DNA from: Drosophila miranda
Lineage: Eukaryota > Arthropoda > Insecta > Diptera > Drosophilidae
Direction of reading: 5' to 3'
Length of the DNA: 64,000 nt
Assembly (NCBI RefSeq): GCF_003369915.1
Contig: NW_022881614.1
Coordinates: 26,824,336 to 26,888,335 of the forward strand
Part shown: piece after piece, positions 12,190 through 23,976 of the stretch
Position numbering within the stretch: position 1 is the first letter of the stretch
Layout: each line of letters opens with the position of its first letter
Notes under the pieces: generated by a model
The model's input: the letters and a program-made list of their open reading frames with translations, nothing else
Database searches by the model: none
What the model was told of the DNA's origin: nothing
Made by a program: the position numbers and the translations under genes

Positions 12190-12340
12190 TGTGATAGATA
12201 ATTGGGATGCGATACGGTAACTGTCAGACCATCAGAATCTCATCGATGTGTATCCGACTTTTAGCTAATTAATGCTCGTCCCTACTCATGCGGTGCGCGA
12301 TGGAGCCCCAGAGTAGTTGGTTGGCGGCTACCTCAACAAC

Positions 12341-13481
12341 ATGTTGCATCCGAAATTCGGTCAGGCTCTGCGTGTTGCGTACTACCCCGCGCTCGTCTTT
12401 GGCCTGATGGGGACCACCCTGCATATTCGTGGCAATAGCCGGCTCATCCGCGTGGAGAAGGCTTCTTGGATATATCTGGCCTACAGTCTCGTCATCAGCG
12501 GCGGTCTCCTGCTGGACACCTACTTTATGGTGCCGAAGGCCATCCTGGATGGCTACATTCACCACAACATTGTGCTGCAGTGGAACTTCTTTTTGATGCT
12601 GGGCATGCGAATAGTGGCTATTGTCTGCTCCTATGGTCTCGTCCAGCAGGACCTAGAGAAGCTGCAACTCTCACTGACAAGCCTTTTCTGGCGACAGACC
12701 ATTGTGGTCTATGGAGCTCTGCTCTGTTCGGGTGTCGTTCAGTATCAACTGCTCAGCGTGATTAACCGTCAGAGCTTGACGGCCCTGTGCGCAAGGTTAT
12801 CCCAGATCCTGCACGTCCTGGCAGTCAAAATGACCTTCTATGCGCTGCTCCTGATGCTTGATCATCAGTTCTAGGCGGTGCTCCTGGCCCTCACGACTCT
12901 CCAAAGCCGCAAAGGTGGAAAACAGAAGGCAAAGGATCTACGCCGCATAGCTGCCCTGCATTTGGACACATATCACCTGGCCAGGCACTTCTTTGGCCTG
13001 TACGATGTTGCCAATGCAATGTTGTTTATGAATATTTGTGTGACCACCACGAGCATCCTGTACCATGCCGTGCAGTACAGGAACCAGTCAATACCATCCG
13101 ACGGCTGGGGTAACCTCTTTGGCAGTGGCCTTGTTTTGTTAAACTTGTGCGGGACTCTGATGCTCATGGAAAAGCTCGATCGCGTGGTCAGCTCGTGCAA
13201 TGTGGGCCAGGCCCTTTGACAGTTTAGCGATCTCCGGAAGATCAGCAAAGAACTGCAAATGGAGGTGAGTGGTGGGATGCCTGATTCAACTGGAATTGAT
13301 TCCTTTCTTTCTCTTTCAGTTGGAGATTTTTTCTACTCAGGTGCATCGTAATCGTTTGGCTTACAAAATCTGCGGCCTTGTGGAGGTCAACAACTCGGCC
13401 TGCCTCAGCTACATTGGTTCCATTCTCAGCCATGTGTTCATCCTTATGCAGTTCGATATAAGGCGCCAGCAGATGGAATAG
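12341..13481 (+). pseudogene. gustatory receptor Gr-B, two in-frame stops
   Basis: Two exons: 12341-13264 and 13320-13481, with a 55-bp GTGAGT...TTTCAG intron in phase 0, the same position as in Gr-A. The frame is otherwise continuous. TAG at 12872-12874 and TGA at 13217-13219 interrupt it. At the second, Gr-A has EILGQFSDL where this copy has QAL-stop-QFSDL, which fits a one-base GGA to TGA change. The last exon keeps the Gr C-terminal pattern LEIFSTQVH...YKICGL and a final hydrophobic helix. ATG 12341 is chosen because MLHPKFGQ sits where short Gr N-termini begin. It would have been a membrane taste or chemosensory channel subunit. Confidence 0.87.
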
Positions 13482-13971
13482 GAAGTCTAAAGGTGGAATA
13501 CTGCAGGAAGTAGATAGCATTTATTTGATACATGTTTCGAATGGTTGTAGTTCAGGCAGGTTTCAGACTGATGTCGATGGTGATTCTGAGTTCAGTTGAA
13601 ATTTATAAATAGGAAACTGTAATGCATACCACATGTTACTCTATGTGTCTATGTGTTTTCTTCAGTGGACTGTATTGTGTGTGTGTCGGGTTCATGTTCA
13701 TGAATGCCATCAAAGTTGTTACATTTTTGCTACATACGTTCTAGAAACCAAGTATGGCGTCTTCGAAATAAAAGCTTTTTATGGCACTTAAGCTTTTTGT
13801 GTATAGCGGATAAGTTTGAAAAGTCTCCAAATGAATTTCTATCGACATTCGGAAACCGAAAATGCTACGAAAATAGATATTCTTAAAGAAAACATTTTAT
13901 AAGATATAAGGAAGTCCTATAAACCGACTTATCACCCACAGAGTCTAAGAGCTGAAGCAACCACATTTTGT
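13482..13971. other. non-coding interval
   Basis: AT-rich sequence between the Gr-B relic and the inverted duplication. No feature is supported. Confidence 0.5.
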
Positions 13972-14455
13972 AAATAAAGGACGACACTCTGGGTCCACAA
14001 ATGAGCGAAAGCAATATGCATCAGATGGATTACCCTGTTAGCCTTAACTAGAGATTAGCAGGAATAGTACTTCGTCAGTGCTCAGGACCTGGGAGACGGA
14101 GGGCTGTTCAAGCAGTATTCGGTCATGGAGTTCCTCTCCTGGAGGTCGACACGCTATGGCATTAGTGTCTTGATACACATAATCTTGCCTTGCAGACCGA
14201 TGATCTGAATACGTAATGTGGTGTTTACGGTGTCCTCGAGGAGGCCGCACTGCGGTATCATTTTGCCAAAGATACCTTCACAAAAAAACCCTGAGTGTCT
14301 CCCAATGCGAATCTGGATCTTACCTTCGTCTTGTTCCATTAGGGAGCGGGCTTATCAACGTTCTGCTCGGAAAGTTTTCACCATGCCGACGTCGTAGAAG
14401 TCGATGATCTAGTCGAAGGTGATGCACAAATCTGCAGCAGACCCATGGATTGGCT
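13972..14455. repeat. left arm of a ~0.48 kb imperfect inverted repeat
   Basis: Read as reverse complement, this arm matches 14690-15170 over its length with scattered substitutions and small indels. Shared blocks include the AGCCTTAACTAGAGATnAGC segment, the GACACNGTAAACACCAC segment and the GGTCGAAGGTGNTGCAC segment. The loop is about 235 bp. Both arms carry decayed guanylyl-cyclase coding sequence. Confidence 0.75.
14154..14339 (-). pseudogene. guanylyl cyclase catalytic fragment, inverted copy
   Basis: The 61-residue minus-strand segment carries IRIGRHSGFF and LLEDTVNTTLRIQIIG. These correspond to the RIGIHTG and GDTVNTASRM motifs of class III nucleotide cyclases. It duplicates the plus-strand fragment at 14780-14986 in the other arm. 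It is isolated and without flanking coding sequence. Confidence 0.75.
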
Positions 14456-14986
14456 GAACGTACTTCACAGAACTTTCATTTACCTTACCATTTTCTTCAG
14501 CGACATTGCGGGATACACGGGTCGGTGCGACAGCAGCAGCCCTAGGGATGTGGTGAGCATCATGAACAGCTTGTTCAGGATATTTAACACATCCATGGGG
14601 CTCCTGCTGGCGCACTGCTCCGAGATGCCCACAATGTCGCTGAAGAAAATGTATAGGGTTTATGATTGATCTGTGAAGGCCTTTCAGCCCATCTATGGGT
14701 TGTCTGCAGCGATGTGCACCACCTTCGACCAGATTAACGGCCTCCACGACATCTACACGGTGAAGAATTTCCGAAAAGTATGGTGATTAGCGCGCCTGCA
14801 GAGGAACATGCCGAAGGTAAGACCCACATTCGGATTGGGAGGCACTCAGGGTCTTTCTATGCAGATATCTTTGCCAGCATGATACCGCAGTACGACCTCC
14901 TCGAGGACACTGTAAACACCACATCACGTATTCAGATCATCGGTCTGCAAGCCAAGATTAGGTGTATTAAGAAACAAATTCCATAG
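14445..14986 (+). pseudogene. guanylyl cyclase catalytic-domain fragment
   Basis: Segment 14445-14669 reads LTIFFSDIAGYTGRCDSSSP and DVVSIMNSLFRIFN, matching the metal-binding FSDIVGFT and following helix of receptor-type guanylyl cyclases. After a TGA, decayed sequence continues (FDQINGLHDIYTV). Segment 14780-14986 then reads RIGRHSGSF and LLEDTVNTTSRIQIIG. Expected parts in between (VETIGDAYM) are missing or altered, and several frame breaks are present. The family converts GTP to cGMP. This copy cannot encode a working domain. Confidence 0.75.
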
Positions 14987-15170
14987 CCTGTCGACCTCCA
15001 GGGGAGGAACTCCATGACCGAATAATGGTTGAACAGCCCTCCGACTCCCAGATCCTGAGCACAAAAGAAAGCACTATCCCTGCTGATCTCTAGTTAAGGC
15101 TAAGAGGGCTATCCATTTGATAAATATTGCATTCAATCACTTGTAGTCACAGATTGCCGTCCTTTATGCT
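14690..15170. repeat. right arm of the imperfect inverted repeat
   Basis: Partner of 13972-14455. The outer edge ends at the CCTTTATGCT block matching AAATAAAGG of the left arm. The inner edge is the CTATGGGTTGTCTGCAG block. Confidence 0.75.
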
Positions 15171-15196
15171 TCAAAAATTTCGCAAAAGCATTGGAA

Positions 15197-16269
15197 ACGA
15201 GGGGGAACGTTGTGAGTTGCTGCGGACACCGCAACTCTACGGTTATACCCGATACTAAGTCAGTATGGCTCTCCTCCGGCAGACGCCGCTAATATTAAAC
15301 GACACGGCAAAGAGTGCGTGCGAGAGAGACAGAAAATCAGTCTGAGCGTGACGTCGGGCGCTGCGTAGCCACTGCAAATTGATTTGTTCCTATTGGCTAT
15401 AAAAATGATCTGATCTGATCCAGATTCAGCAATCTGATAGATAGGGTCATTATCTATGATTCTGCGTTTTTAGTTTTCTCGAATGTGCAATATTGTGGAT
15501 GCAACAGATTTTCGTCCTTTGTGTGGGCGGAAGGGGGTGGGGCGAAATTTTGAGATACACGTTTTATAGTAAGATCAAATTTGGTTACTCTAGCCTTAAT
15601 AGTCTCTGAGATTTTTGAATATCCCCAGATTTTCGTCCTTTGCGGGGGCGGAAGGGGGTGTGGCGAAATTTTGAAACAAACTCGTCTCGGTCCGATATAT
15701 TAGGAGTGTGGATACCAAATTTGGTTGCTCTAGCTTTTGTAGTATCTGAGATCTAGGCGCTAATGTTTTACTCTAAGCAAAGCCGCCTATGCTACGTGTG
15801 TGTTAGAGAGAGACAGGGCGAGAAAAAATGAAATTGTTTTCTTGATGCTGGCTATAATAAAAATACGATCCAATTCAGATTCCGCTGTCTTAAAGATATG
15901 GTCATTCTCTACAATTCTACGTTTTTGGTTTTCTCATATCTTTAAAATTGTGGATGCCACAGATTTTCGTCCTTTGTGGGGGCGGAAGTGGGCGGGGCGA
16001 AGTTTTGAAATATTTTTGTAGCAGTGACATATCACAGAAGTCTGGATCCAAAACATCGTTGCTCTAGCTCTTATAGTCTTTGAGCACTAGGCGCTGAAGG
16101 GGACGGACAGACGGACAGACAGACATGGCTCAATCGACTCGGCTATTGATGCTGATCAAGAATATATATACTTTATGGGGTCGGAAACGATTCCTTTTGG
16201 ACGTTACACACATCCACTTTTACCACAAATCTAATATACCCCAATACTCATTTTGAGTATCGGGTATAA
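15197..16269 (-). mobile_element. helentron/DINE-1-like element, copy B, near full length
   Basis: Minus-strand copy of ~1.07 kb. The 3' terminus (AACGAGGGGGAACGTTGTG, with the GAGTTG/CAACTC hairpin) is at the left. The 5' terminus (TTATACCCGATACTCA followed by its inverted partner) is at the right, ending 16269. A short GGACAGAC tract lies near 16100. It separates the cyclase fragments on its left from the possible cyclase ectodomain remnant on its right. No protein is encoded. Confidence 0.9.
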
Positions 16270-16380
16270 AAAATGTTGTTGCTCCAGCTCTTACAGTCTC
16301 TGAGATCTAGGCGATTGACTGTAGTATAAACAAATAAAATGGCTATGGTGTGTTATGTTGGTTTATAGGACTTCCTTATA

Positions 16381-16970
16381 TCTTCGAAGTATAAAATATA
16401 CCACTTCTGGCTCGTGACTCTACCCTGGATGTCGCCTCCTTCGGTCAGTGCCTCGCTTAGGGCCATTCCCATCTGATAAACTGCTCCGTAGAAGGCCCCA
16501 AAGTAGAAGTTTGACTACTCGCCTTCGTCATACGGACATAGTGCTCGTCCTTCATCTGTCTTAAATGCGGTAGGAGAGTGGCGGCAGGCTGGAGACCCTG
16601 TCCTCGATCGTGAAGGGGTCATAGTGTCGCAAGACCCATGCTGTTAAGGTCGATGGTGGCCGATCCGCAGCGCTCCAGATCGAAAGGGGAATCTGCTGGA
16701 AGTGCAGCCAAAATCAATCGAATCCCCAGCTGGGGGCCATTTGCACGCCCATATTGCAGACGCGCATCTGGATGAATTGGCTCTTCTGGTGGAGCATCGA
16801 ATCCGCAGTCCGCTCAAACATCTTGGTGGCGCTGCGCTTAGCGTTTTTTTTAGGTGCTGAAGGAGTCGGCCAGCATCAGGAAGAGAAAATGGACGCTCGT
16901 TCGGAACAACAGATGCACTGCAGAGAAAGAATGGTTATTCCTCATAGTATAACAAAAATTAACTGGATGC
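16381..16970 (-). pseudogene. possible receptor guanylyl cyclase ectodomain remnant
   Basis: On the minus strand, 16510-16381 stays open for about 40 codons and reads FYFGAFYGAVYQMGMALSEA then LTEGGDIQG. That is the pattern of the end of natriuretic-receptor-type ligand-binding domains, where a YDAVxLYAxAL helix precedes a GGD loop. Farther upstream (to ~16970) open patches such as ERTADSMLHQKSQFIQMRVC occur with several stops and a poly-T interruption. Orientation agrees with the left cyclase arm, so this may be the 5' part of the same dead gene. The assignment is by pattern only. Confidence 0.4.
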
Positions 16971-16989
16971 TTTAGGAATTTTTTAAGCA

Positions 16990-17757
16990 CTTCACTGATT
17001 TACTGATTTTCCGTTGACAGTTACCAGAGGATTTTGCGAGACGAGGTATGTGTGGCCAAGAACGTCCATCGAATGTGGCACAGGCGAATGCTGTTTGCCT
17101 TTTATAGGCCACGAAACCCATTCGACACCACACCCATTCCCCCAAAAACTGTACAGTTTTTAAAAAGCTTAGGAATTAAAAACGGCTCAGTGTTTCATTT
17201 TTTTTTTTTTTTTTGACAAACTATATTTTAGTATTTCAGCAAATGACGTACGGGAGTCCAATGATTTCCAAACTCCGATGATTTCCAATCGAATCATTTC
17301 CATTATGCACTTTTCATCATCGGGCAGCCCATGCCAAAGCTATTTAACTTTGCTGAAAAAATCTCACCTATTCCTCGAAAATTTCTACAGCTGTAACAGG
17401 CTTTTCAGTGCTAAACTTTTTTAAAACCCAGTCAGTCCCTCGCTGCTGTCATTTGCTGTGTTTGTCAAACTGTAGTTGCAGTCGCATTGGGGAACCACCC
17501 AAATGGCGGGTGGAATAGTTCGAATACTTCGAATAGTTCCTTGATCCAATTTTGGGTGAATTTTGCATTAAAAATTCGAAAATTGTTACACCCGATACTC
17601 AAATGTGCAGATGGACGACACCCCCTACAATTCCATCCATATTCTGTAGAAGTCACACCATTTCTTTAAGGTGAAACCTCGTTCACGATTCGCAATCAGT
17701 ACACTTTCGTGTATTTCGTTTATAGCAACGTTAAAGTTTAATTAAATAGTGTATTAA
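16990..17757. other. non-coding interval
   Basis: It contains an unstable poly-T run at about 17198-17213. No gene is recognised. Confidence 0.5.
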
Positions 17758-18551
17758 TCATCCATATATCTTATAGGCGATATGACAAAGGACCAGGGCA
17801 TTGCTAAATACAGAAGAGGTCATCGCATGGCCGGAGGCACGACTCAGGTCGAAGAGGCCCACAATGTGAAGGTGTCGCACGCGTTGCGGCCGCAGTTGGA
17901 GCTTCCGATTGAGGTAAAGAATGGCAAACTCCAACTAAAAATATGGATTCAATAATCGATTATCATTTCACAGAGTTATTCCCACATACCTTCCTGGAGA
18001 GAACAACTTCCGCAGTAAGACCAGCGCCATTCTGTGACTGATTCAGAAACCAGAGATGTTGCAGCTGCTCTTGGAGCTTCCGCCACTTGGAACTATTCGT
18101 ATGAAAGATGGAAAACTGCATCATGACCTCGGAATGGTGGGCGAGGAACACAAAGAGCATGATGAGGCACGTCCACAAGTTGAAATCCTTGGAATAGTCT
18201 ATGTAAATCCACAGGCGAAAGACGGTGGCAATGCTGAAAATATAAGTGGTGCCCAGATTGAACAGAATCTGCCACTGAAAGTTATCCCGGAGTTGCCTGA
18301 GAAGATCATCCAGATGCTGGCATCGATGCCAAAGTAAAAGCCAGGCGGACAGGATTTGCCTTAGGCCCATATCTCGAGGACGATCAAAACGCTTTGGCAA
18401 GACCTCCACATCATCAATCATTTCCTGGAGCCGTTCCGTCATGCTCGAGATCAACCAATTGCCAGACACATGGAGCATGTACACCGTGACGTCCAAATAG
18501 GTCACCATCAGCTCCATGATCAGGGCATACCCCACCGCGGCCAAGTTATTC
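17758..18551 (-). pseudogene. gustatory receptor Gr-C, 5'-truncated relic
   Basis: Penultimate exon 18551-17990 reads through transmembrane segments (GYALIMELMVTYLDV, LFNLGTTYIFSIATVF, LIMLFVFLAHHSEVM) and ends at AAG|GTATGT. A 55-bp intron ends TTTTTAG at 17935. The last exon, 17934-17758, reads LEFAILYLNRKLQ and HIVGLFDLSRASGHAMTSSV, which is the classic Gr C-terminal signature. About 250 residues remain of a usual ~390. Upstream the frame closes at once with TAA, no ATG or clear acceptor is present, and the next 150 bp to the R1 retroelement has no N-terminal coding. Either the first exon was lost or the frame has decayed there. Confidence 0.8.
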
Positions 18552-18707
18552 ACTTATTCATTCATTTATTTCACTATCTTTCGCAGTGTACACGTATTTC
18601 AGTTAGTTGTTTGTCTGAGTGGGTTTTTTTTGTTCTTATCAAAATACCTCCTGTTAATGATTGAATGCTTCAACGAACATCTGGCAATCTCTTCTATATA
18701 TATATAT

Positions 18708-19367
18708 AGTTAAATATGCGACACTTCAGTTTAAGTTTTAAAAAAGGTTTTATTCTTTCACTTAAACTTAGCGTACATTGGTTAGTTATTTCCCCGACGA
18801 TGACTGAGGTCTGATGTCTTGAACGGAATTAACTTTGGTTGAATTCTCCGACGGTGTCGCGATTGACGTTTGGCTTCTTAGATGTAGACTATTTATATTA
18901 TGATGCTCGGTTTGGGATTCGGATTTGGATTCGGAGGCGTTGGCTTCGACTTCGGCTTCGGAGATGGAGTACGTGACTCGATCGATATGTGGGAAAGGCG
19001 GCTTTTGATGAAAGGCTTCCGCTGCGTATGATCGGTGTTGCATTACTTGGGGGTGGCTGAGAATAGGGCCTCTGATTGGTCAGCGAGGATGGTGTGATTC
19101 TTGAGAATCTATTAGTAATTGATCTCTGAAGAGTGGCGTGATTCTGGTGCGGCTGGATTCTAGTGCGGCATCTATTGTTTTATGTTCAACTTCCAGTTTA
19201 GGGTGTTTGTTTACATTGCCTGCAATCGGCTACGCGTGGTCCATTTCGAGCGTGAGATTGTTTATGGGGGTTCGAAGCTGAGGGTGTCGTATTGTTTATA
19301 GTATTGTGGGTGCAGGGTAATATACATAGACAAGGGTATGCGGAGCATGGACTATAGATATGTCACT
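18708..19367 (-). repeat. R1 3' LTR (660 bp)
   Basis: Matches 27985-28664 closely. The other LTR has 20 extra bases within the GACGTTTG segment (28140-28170). The purine tract AATGAGGG lies immediately upstream in element orientation (19368-19375). Confidence 0.9.
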
Positions 19368-19648
19368 CCCTCATTGTTAGATTTAAGCCTGTCCTCAGGC
19401 GATTATCCTTGGATATAGTTCAGGTGCGTCTTAAACTGTGCCTGCTGGGGATTCCTCGTCTTCGTCTAAGGATGTTTCCATGTGCGGGTCGGTTTTAGGT
19501 TTATTGCTTTTACTTAGATTAAACAATTTGTAGCTTAATCCTATTATGATTATGACAAATAGTAGTATTAAGCTTACATGTAATACATTATTTAATCGCG
19601 TATTTTCTATTACGATTTCTTTGGTTTGCAAATAAGACAGTGGTTTAA

Positions 19649-20986
19649 TTATACCCGATACTCAAAATGAGTATTGGGGTATATTAGATTTGTGGTAAAA
19701 GTGGATGTGTGTAACGTCCAGAAGGAATCGTTTCCGACCCCATAAAGTATATATAATCTTGATCAGCATCAATAGCCGAGTCGATTGAACCCTGTCTGTC
19801 TGTCCGTCTGTCCGTCCGTCCGTCTGTCCGTCTGTCCGTCCCCTTCAGCGCCTAGTGCTCAAAGACTATAAGAGCTAGAGCAACGATGTTTTGGATCCAG
19901 ACTTCTGTGATATGTCACTGCTACAAAAATATTTCAAAACTTCGCCCCGCCCACTTCCGCCCCCACAAAGGACGAAAATCTGTGGCATCCACAATTTTAA
20001 AGATATGAGAAAACCAAAAACGTAGAATTGTAGAGAATGACCATATCTTTAAGACTGCGGAATCTGAATTGGATCGTATTATTATTATAGCCAGCATCAA
20101 GAAAACAATTTCATTTTTTCTCGCCCTGTCTCTCTCTAACACACACGTAGCATAGGCGGCTTTGCTTAGAGTAAAACATTAGCGCCTAGATCTCAGAGAC
20201 TACAAAAGCTAGAGCAACCAAATTTGGTATCCACACTCCTAATATATCGGACCGAGACGAGTTTGTTTCAAAATTTCGCCCCACCCCCTTCCGCCCCCGC
20301 AAAGGACGAAAATCTGTTGCATCCACAATATTGCACATTCGAGAAAACTAAAAACACAGAATCATAGATAATGACCATATCTATCAGATTGCTGAATCTG
20401 GATCAGATCAGATCTCAGAGACTACAAAAGCTAGAGCAACCAAATTTGGTATCCACACTCCTAATATATCGGACCGAGACGAGTTTGTTTCAAAATTTCG
20501 CCACACCCCCTTCCGCCCCCACAAAGGACGAAATCTGGGGATATTCAAAAATCTCAGAGACTATTAAGGCTAGAGTAACCAAATTTGGTATCCGCACTCC
20601 TATTAGATCTTACTATAAAACGTGTATCTCAAAATTTCGCCCCACCCCCTTCCGCCCACACAAAGGACGAAAATCTGTTGCATCCACAATATTGCACATT
20701 CGAGAAAACTAAAAACGCAGAATCATAGATAATGACCATATCTATCAGATTGCTGAATCTGGATCAGATCAGATCATTTTTATAGCCAATAGGAACAAAT
20801 CAATTTGCAGTGGCTACGCAGCGCCCGACGTCACGCTCAGACTGATTTTCTGTCTCTCTCGCACGCACTCTTTGTCGTGTCGTTTAATATTAGCGGCGTC
20901 TGCCGGAAGAGAGCCATACTGACTTAGTATCGGGTATAACCGTAGAGTTGCGGTGTCCGCAGCAACTCACAACGTTCCCCCTCGTT
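19649..20986 (+). mobile_element. helentron copy C, 1.34 kb with internal duplication
   Basis: Full ends: the 5' TTATACCCGATACTCA hairpin at the left and the 3' CAACGTTCCCCCTCGTT at the right. It is ~220 bp longer than its siblings because the block starting ATCTCAGAGACTACAAAAGC occurs twice (about 20190 and 20410). It is inserted in R1 env, antisense to R1. Confidence 0.9.
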
Positions 20987-21083
20987 TTTGTTACGTTATT
21001 GTTGATGTATATGCTTTGTGCAAATTCTGGTATGGAGTTGGATATTAAGTATTCATTTAACTGTACACTGCAATTATGTATTT

Positions 21084-22220
21084 TTATACCCGATACTCAA
21101 AATGAGTATTGGGGTATATTAGATTTGTGGTAAAAGTGGATGTGTGTAACGTCCAGAAGGAATCGTTTCCGACCCCATAATGTATATATATTCTTGATCA
21201 GCATCAATAGCCGAGTCGATTGAGCCATGTCTGTCTGTCCGTCTATCCGTCTGTCCGTCCGTCCGTCTGTCCGTCTGTCCGTCTGTGCGTGTGTCCGTCT
21301 GTCCGTCCCTATTAGCGCCTAGTGCTCAAAGACTATAAGAGCTAGAGCAACGATGTTTTGGATCCAGACTTCTGTGATATGTCACTGCTACAAAAATATT
21401 TCAAAACTTCGCCCCGCCCACTTCCGCCCCCACAAAGGACGAAAATCTGTGGCATCCACAATTTTAAAGATACGAGAAAACCAAAAACGCAGAATCGTAG
21501 AGAATGACCATATCTTTTAGACTGCAGAATTTGAATAAGATCGTATTATAATTATAGCCAGCATCAAGAAAACAATTTCATTTTTTCTCGCCCTACACAC
21601 ACGTAGCATAGCCGGCTTTGCTTAGAGTAAAACATTAGCGCCTAGATCTCAGAGACTATAAAAGCTAGAGCAACCAAATTTGGTATCCACACTCCTTATA
21701 TATCGGACCGAGACGAGTTTGTTTCAAAATTTCGCCACACCCCCTTCCGCCCCCGCAAAGGATGAAAGCCTGGGGATATTCACAAATCTCAGAGACTATT
21801 AAGGCTAGAGTAACCAAATTTGGTATCCGCACTCCTGTTAGATCTTACTATAAAACGTATATCTCAAAATTTCGCCCCACCCCCTTCCGCCCCCACAAAG
21901 GACGAAAATCTGTTTCATCCACAATATTGAGGATACGAGAAAACTAAAAACGCAGAATCATAGATAATGATCATATCTATCAGATTGCTGAATCTGGATC
22001 AGATCAGATAATTTTTATAGCCAAAAGGAACAAATCAATTTGCACTGGCTACGCAGCCCCCGACGTCACGCTCCGACTGATTTTCTGTCTCTCTCGCACG
22101 CACTCTTTGTCGTGTCGTTCAATATTAGCGGCGTCTGCCGGAGGAGAGCCATACTGACTTAGTATCGGGTATAACTGTAGAGTTGCGGTGTCCGCTGCAA
22201 CTCACAACGTTCCCCTCGTT
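21084..22220 (+). mobile_element. helentron copy D, full length
   Basis: 1.14 kb copy with both termini, inserted in R1 env antisense to R1. It has a longer GTCTGTCC tract (21225-21310) than copies C and E. Confidence 0.9.
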
Positions 22221-23151
22221 TAAGTATAGGAATATTTCTGATCTCTCGTGGGATGTTGGAAATTATTAGTATTTCGTTAGTGTCTGATTTCAACCAGGTA
22301 GATGTTTTGATATTTAATAATTTCTCTGAATCGATGTGTTTCAGGTAATCCTGCCTCAATAATTTTGGATTAAAGATCCCTAATCTTGTTAGCTGCATGC
22401 CTAATTCAATATCCTCTATGTACTCAGTAAAATGTTGAAGGTTAAATATTAATATTTCTAGTTGCTTATTTCTATCATTGTCGTTATCATTTAATTTATT
22501 GACAACTTCTATGCCAGAATTTACTGCTTGAATTACTAAGTTTAATTCGTTAGCTTGAACACTGTGGCTAGCCAGATTGTCTATTTTCCCTTCTAATTCG
22601 ACTTTGGAATCTTGATCTAACGTTCCAAATAGATATTTATATATTGTGCCTACTGCATTTATAAGGCCTCTTTTGTTTATTTTGGCTATTTTTATGCCGT
22701 TGAATTCACGTTGCATTTTCTCGACTAAATATTGAACTTGGATTTCGTTATTAAATTGGGTTGCCTGTTCTATTAAACTCTGATATGTTTCATCTGTTCT
22801 TGTTATATTAATTGTTAGATAATGGTATTCATAATTAATGGGTATGTTAATGGTATTTGTTTTGAATATGAGATATCCATTCCTTGAGTTGATGGGATCT
22901 ATCTCTATATTCTGTCCGGTAGACTGTTGGACGGTGAACATTAGTAAGATTATAATCTTAATCATGTTGTAGCTCCGGATTCCCAGTACTCTCTTCGGGT
23001 ACTCTGCAATTATCGTATTTACTTTTATTAAATTTTTTCTTTCTCTTGAATTTCGTTTTATAGTGGGTGATTTTCCTCCCTCTATTTTTCTCTTCAAAGT
23101 GCTTTTCGTCTACCTGCCTAATTTCCCCTGTTCTTTTGAACGGGTTGGTTG

Positions 23152-23970
23152 TTATACCCGATAATCAAAATGAGTATTGGGGTTTATTAGATTTGTGGTA
23201 AAAGTGGATGTGTGTAACGTCCAGAAGGAATCGTTTCCGACCCCATAAAGTATATATATTCTTGATCAGCTCAATAGCCGAGTCGATTGAGCCCTGTCTG
23301 TCTGTCCGTCCGTCCGTCTGTCCGTCTGTCCGTCCCCTTCAGCGCCTAGTGCTCAAAGACTATAAGAGCTAGAGCAACGATGTTTTGGATCCAGACTTCT
23401 GTGATATAAATATAAATATAAATATTTCAAAATATTAAAATATAATACTACAAAAGCTAGAGCAACCAAATTTGGTATCCACACTCCTAATATATCGGAC
23501 CGAGACGAGTTTGTTTCAAAATTTCGCCACACCCCTTCCGCCCCCACAAAGGACGAAATCTATCCCCAGATTCAAAAATCTCAGAGACTATTAAGGCTAG
23601 AGTAACCAAATTTGGTATCCGCACTCCTATTAGATCTTACTATAAAACGTGTATCTCGAAATTTCGCCCCACCCCCTTCCGCCCACACAAAGGACGAAAA
23701 TCTGTTGCATCCACAATATTGCGCATTCGAGAAAACTAAAAACGCAGAATCATAGATAATGACCATATCTATCAGATTGCTGAATCTGGATCAGATCAGA
23801 TCATTTTTATAGCCAATAGGAACAAATCAATTTGCAGTGGCTACGCAGCGCCCGACGTCGTCGACGTTTAATATTAGCGGCGTCTGCCGGAGGAGAGCCA
23901 TACTGACTTAGTATCGGGTATAACCGTAGAGTTGCGGTGTCCGCAGCAACTCACAACGTTCCCCCTCGTT
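23152..23970 (+). mobile_element. helentron copy E, internally deleted
   Basis: Both termini are kept, but ~300 bp is missing. A short AT-rich filler (TATAAATATAAATATAAATA, about 23405-23425) marks the main deletion, and a second small loss lies near 23860. It separates R1 integrase and env sequence and is antisense to R1. Confidence 0.88.
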
Positions 23971-23976
23971 TTTGTT

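Larger units (their letters stand above)
19431..22965 (-). pseudogene. R1 env gene, broken by two helentrons
   Basis: An errantivirus envelope (baculovirus F-like fusion protein family). The N-terminal part (22965-22221) opens with a hydrophobic signal segment and holds a basic KINKRG cleavage-type site followed by a glycine-rich hydrophobic stretch. It is cut by helentron D (21084-22220). A ~97-bp middle remnant (20987-21083) follows, then helentron C (19649-20986). The C-terminal part (19631-19431) has one transmembrane helix and a short charged tail. Sequence between the pieces is also missing relative to the R2 copy. Confidence 0.85.

Noticed and set aside
18553..18553. GTG as a start codon of the Gr-C fragment
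   Set aside because: A non-ATG start directly after a stop is implausible for an insect receptor; the true 5' part is missing.
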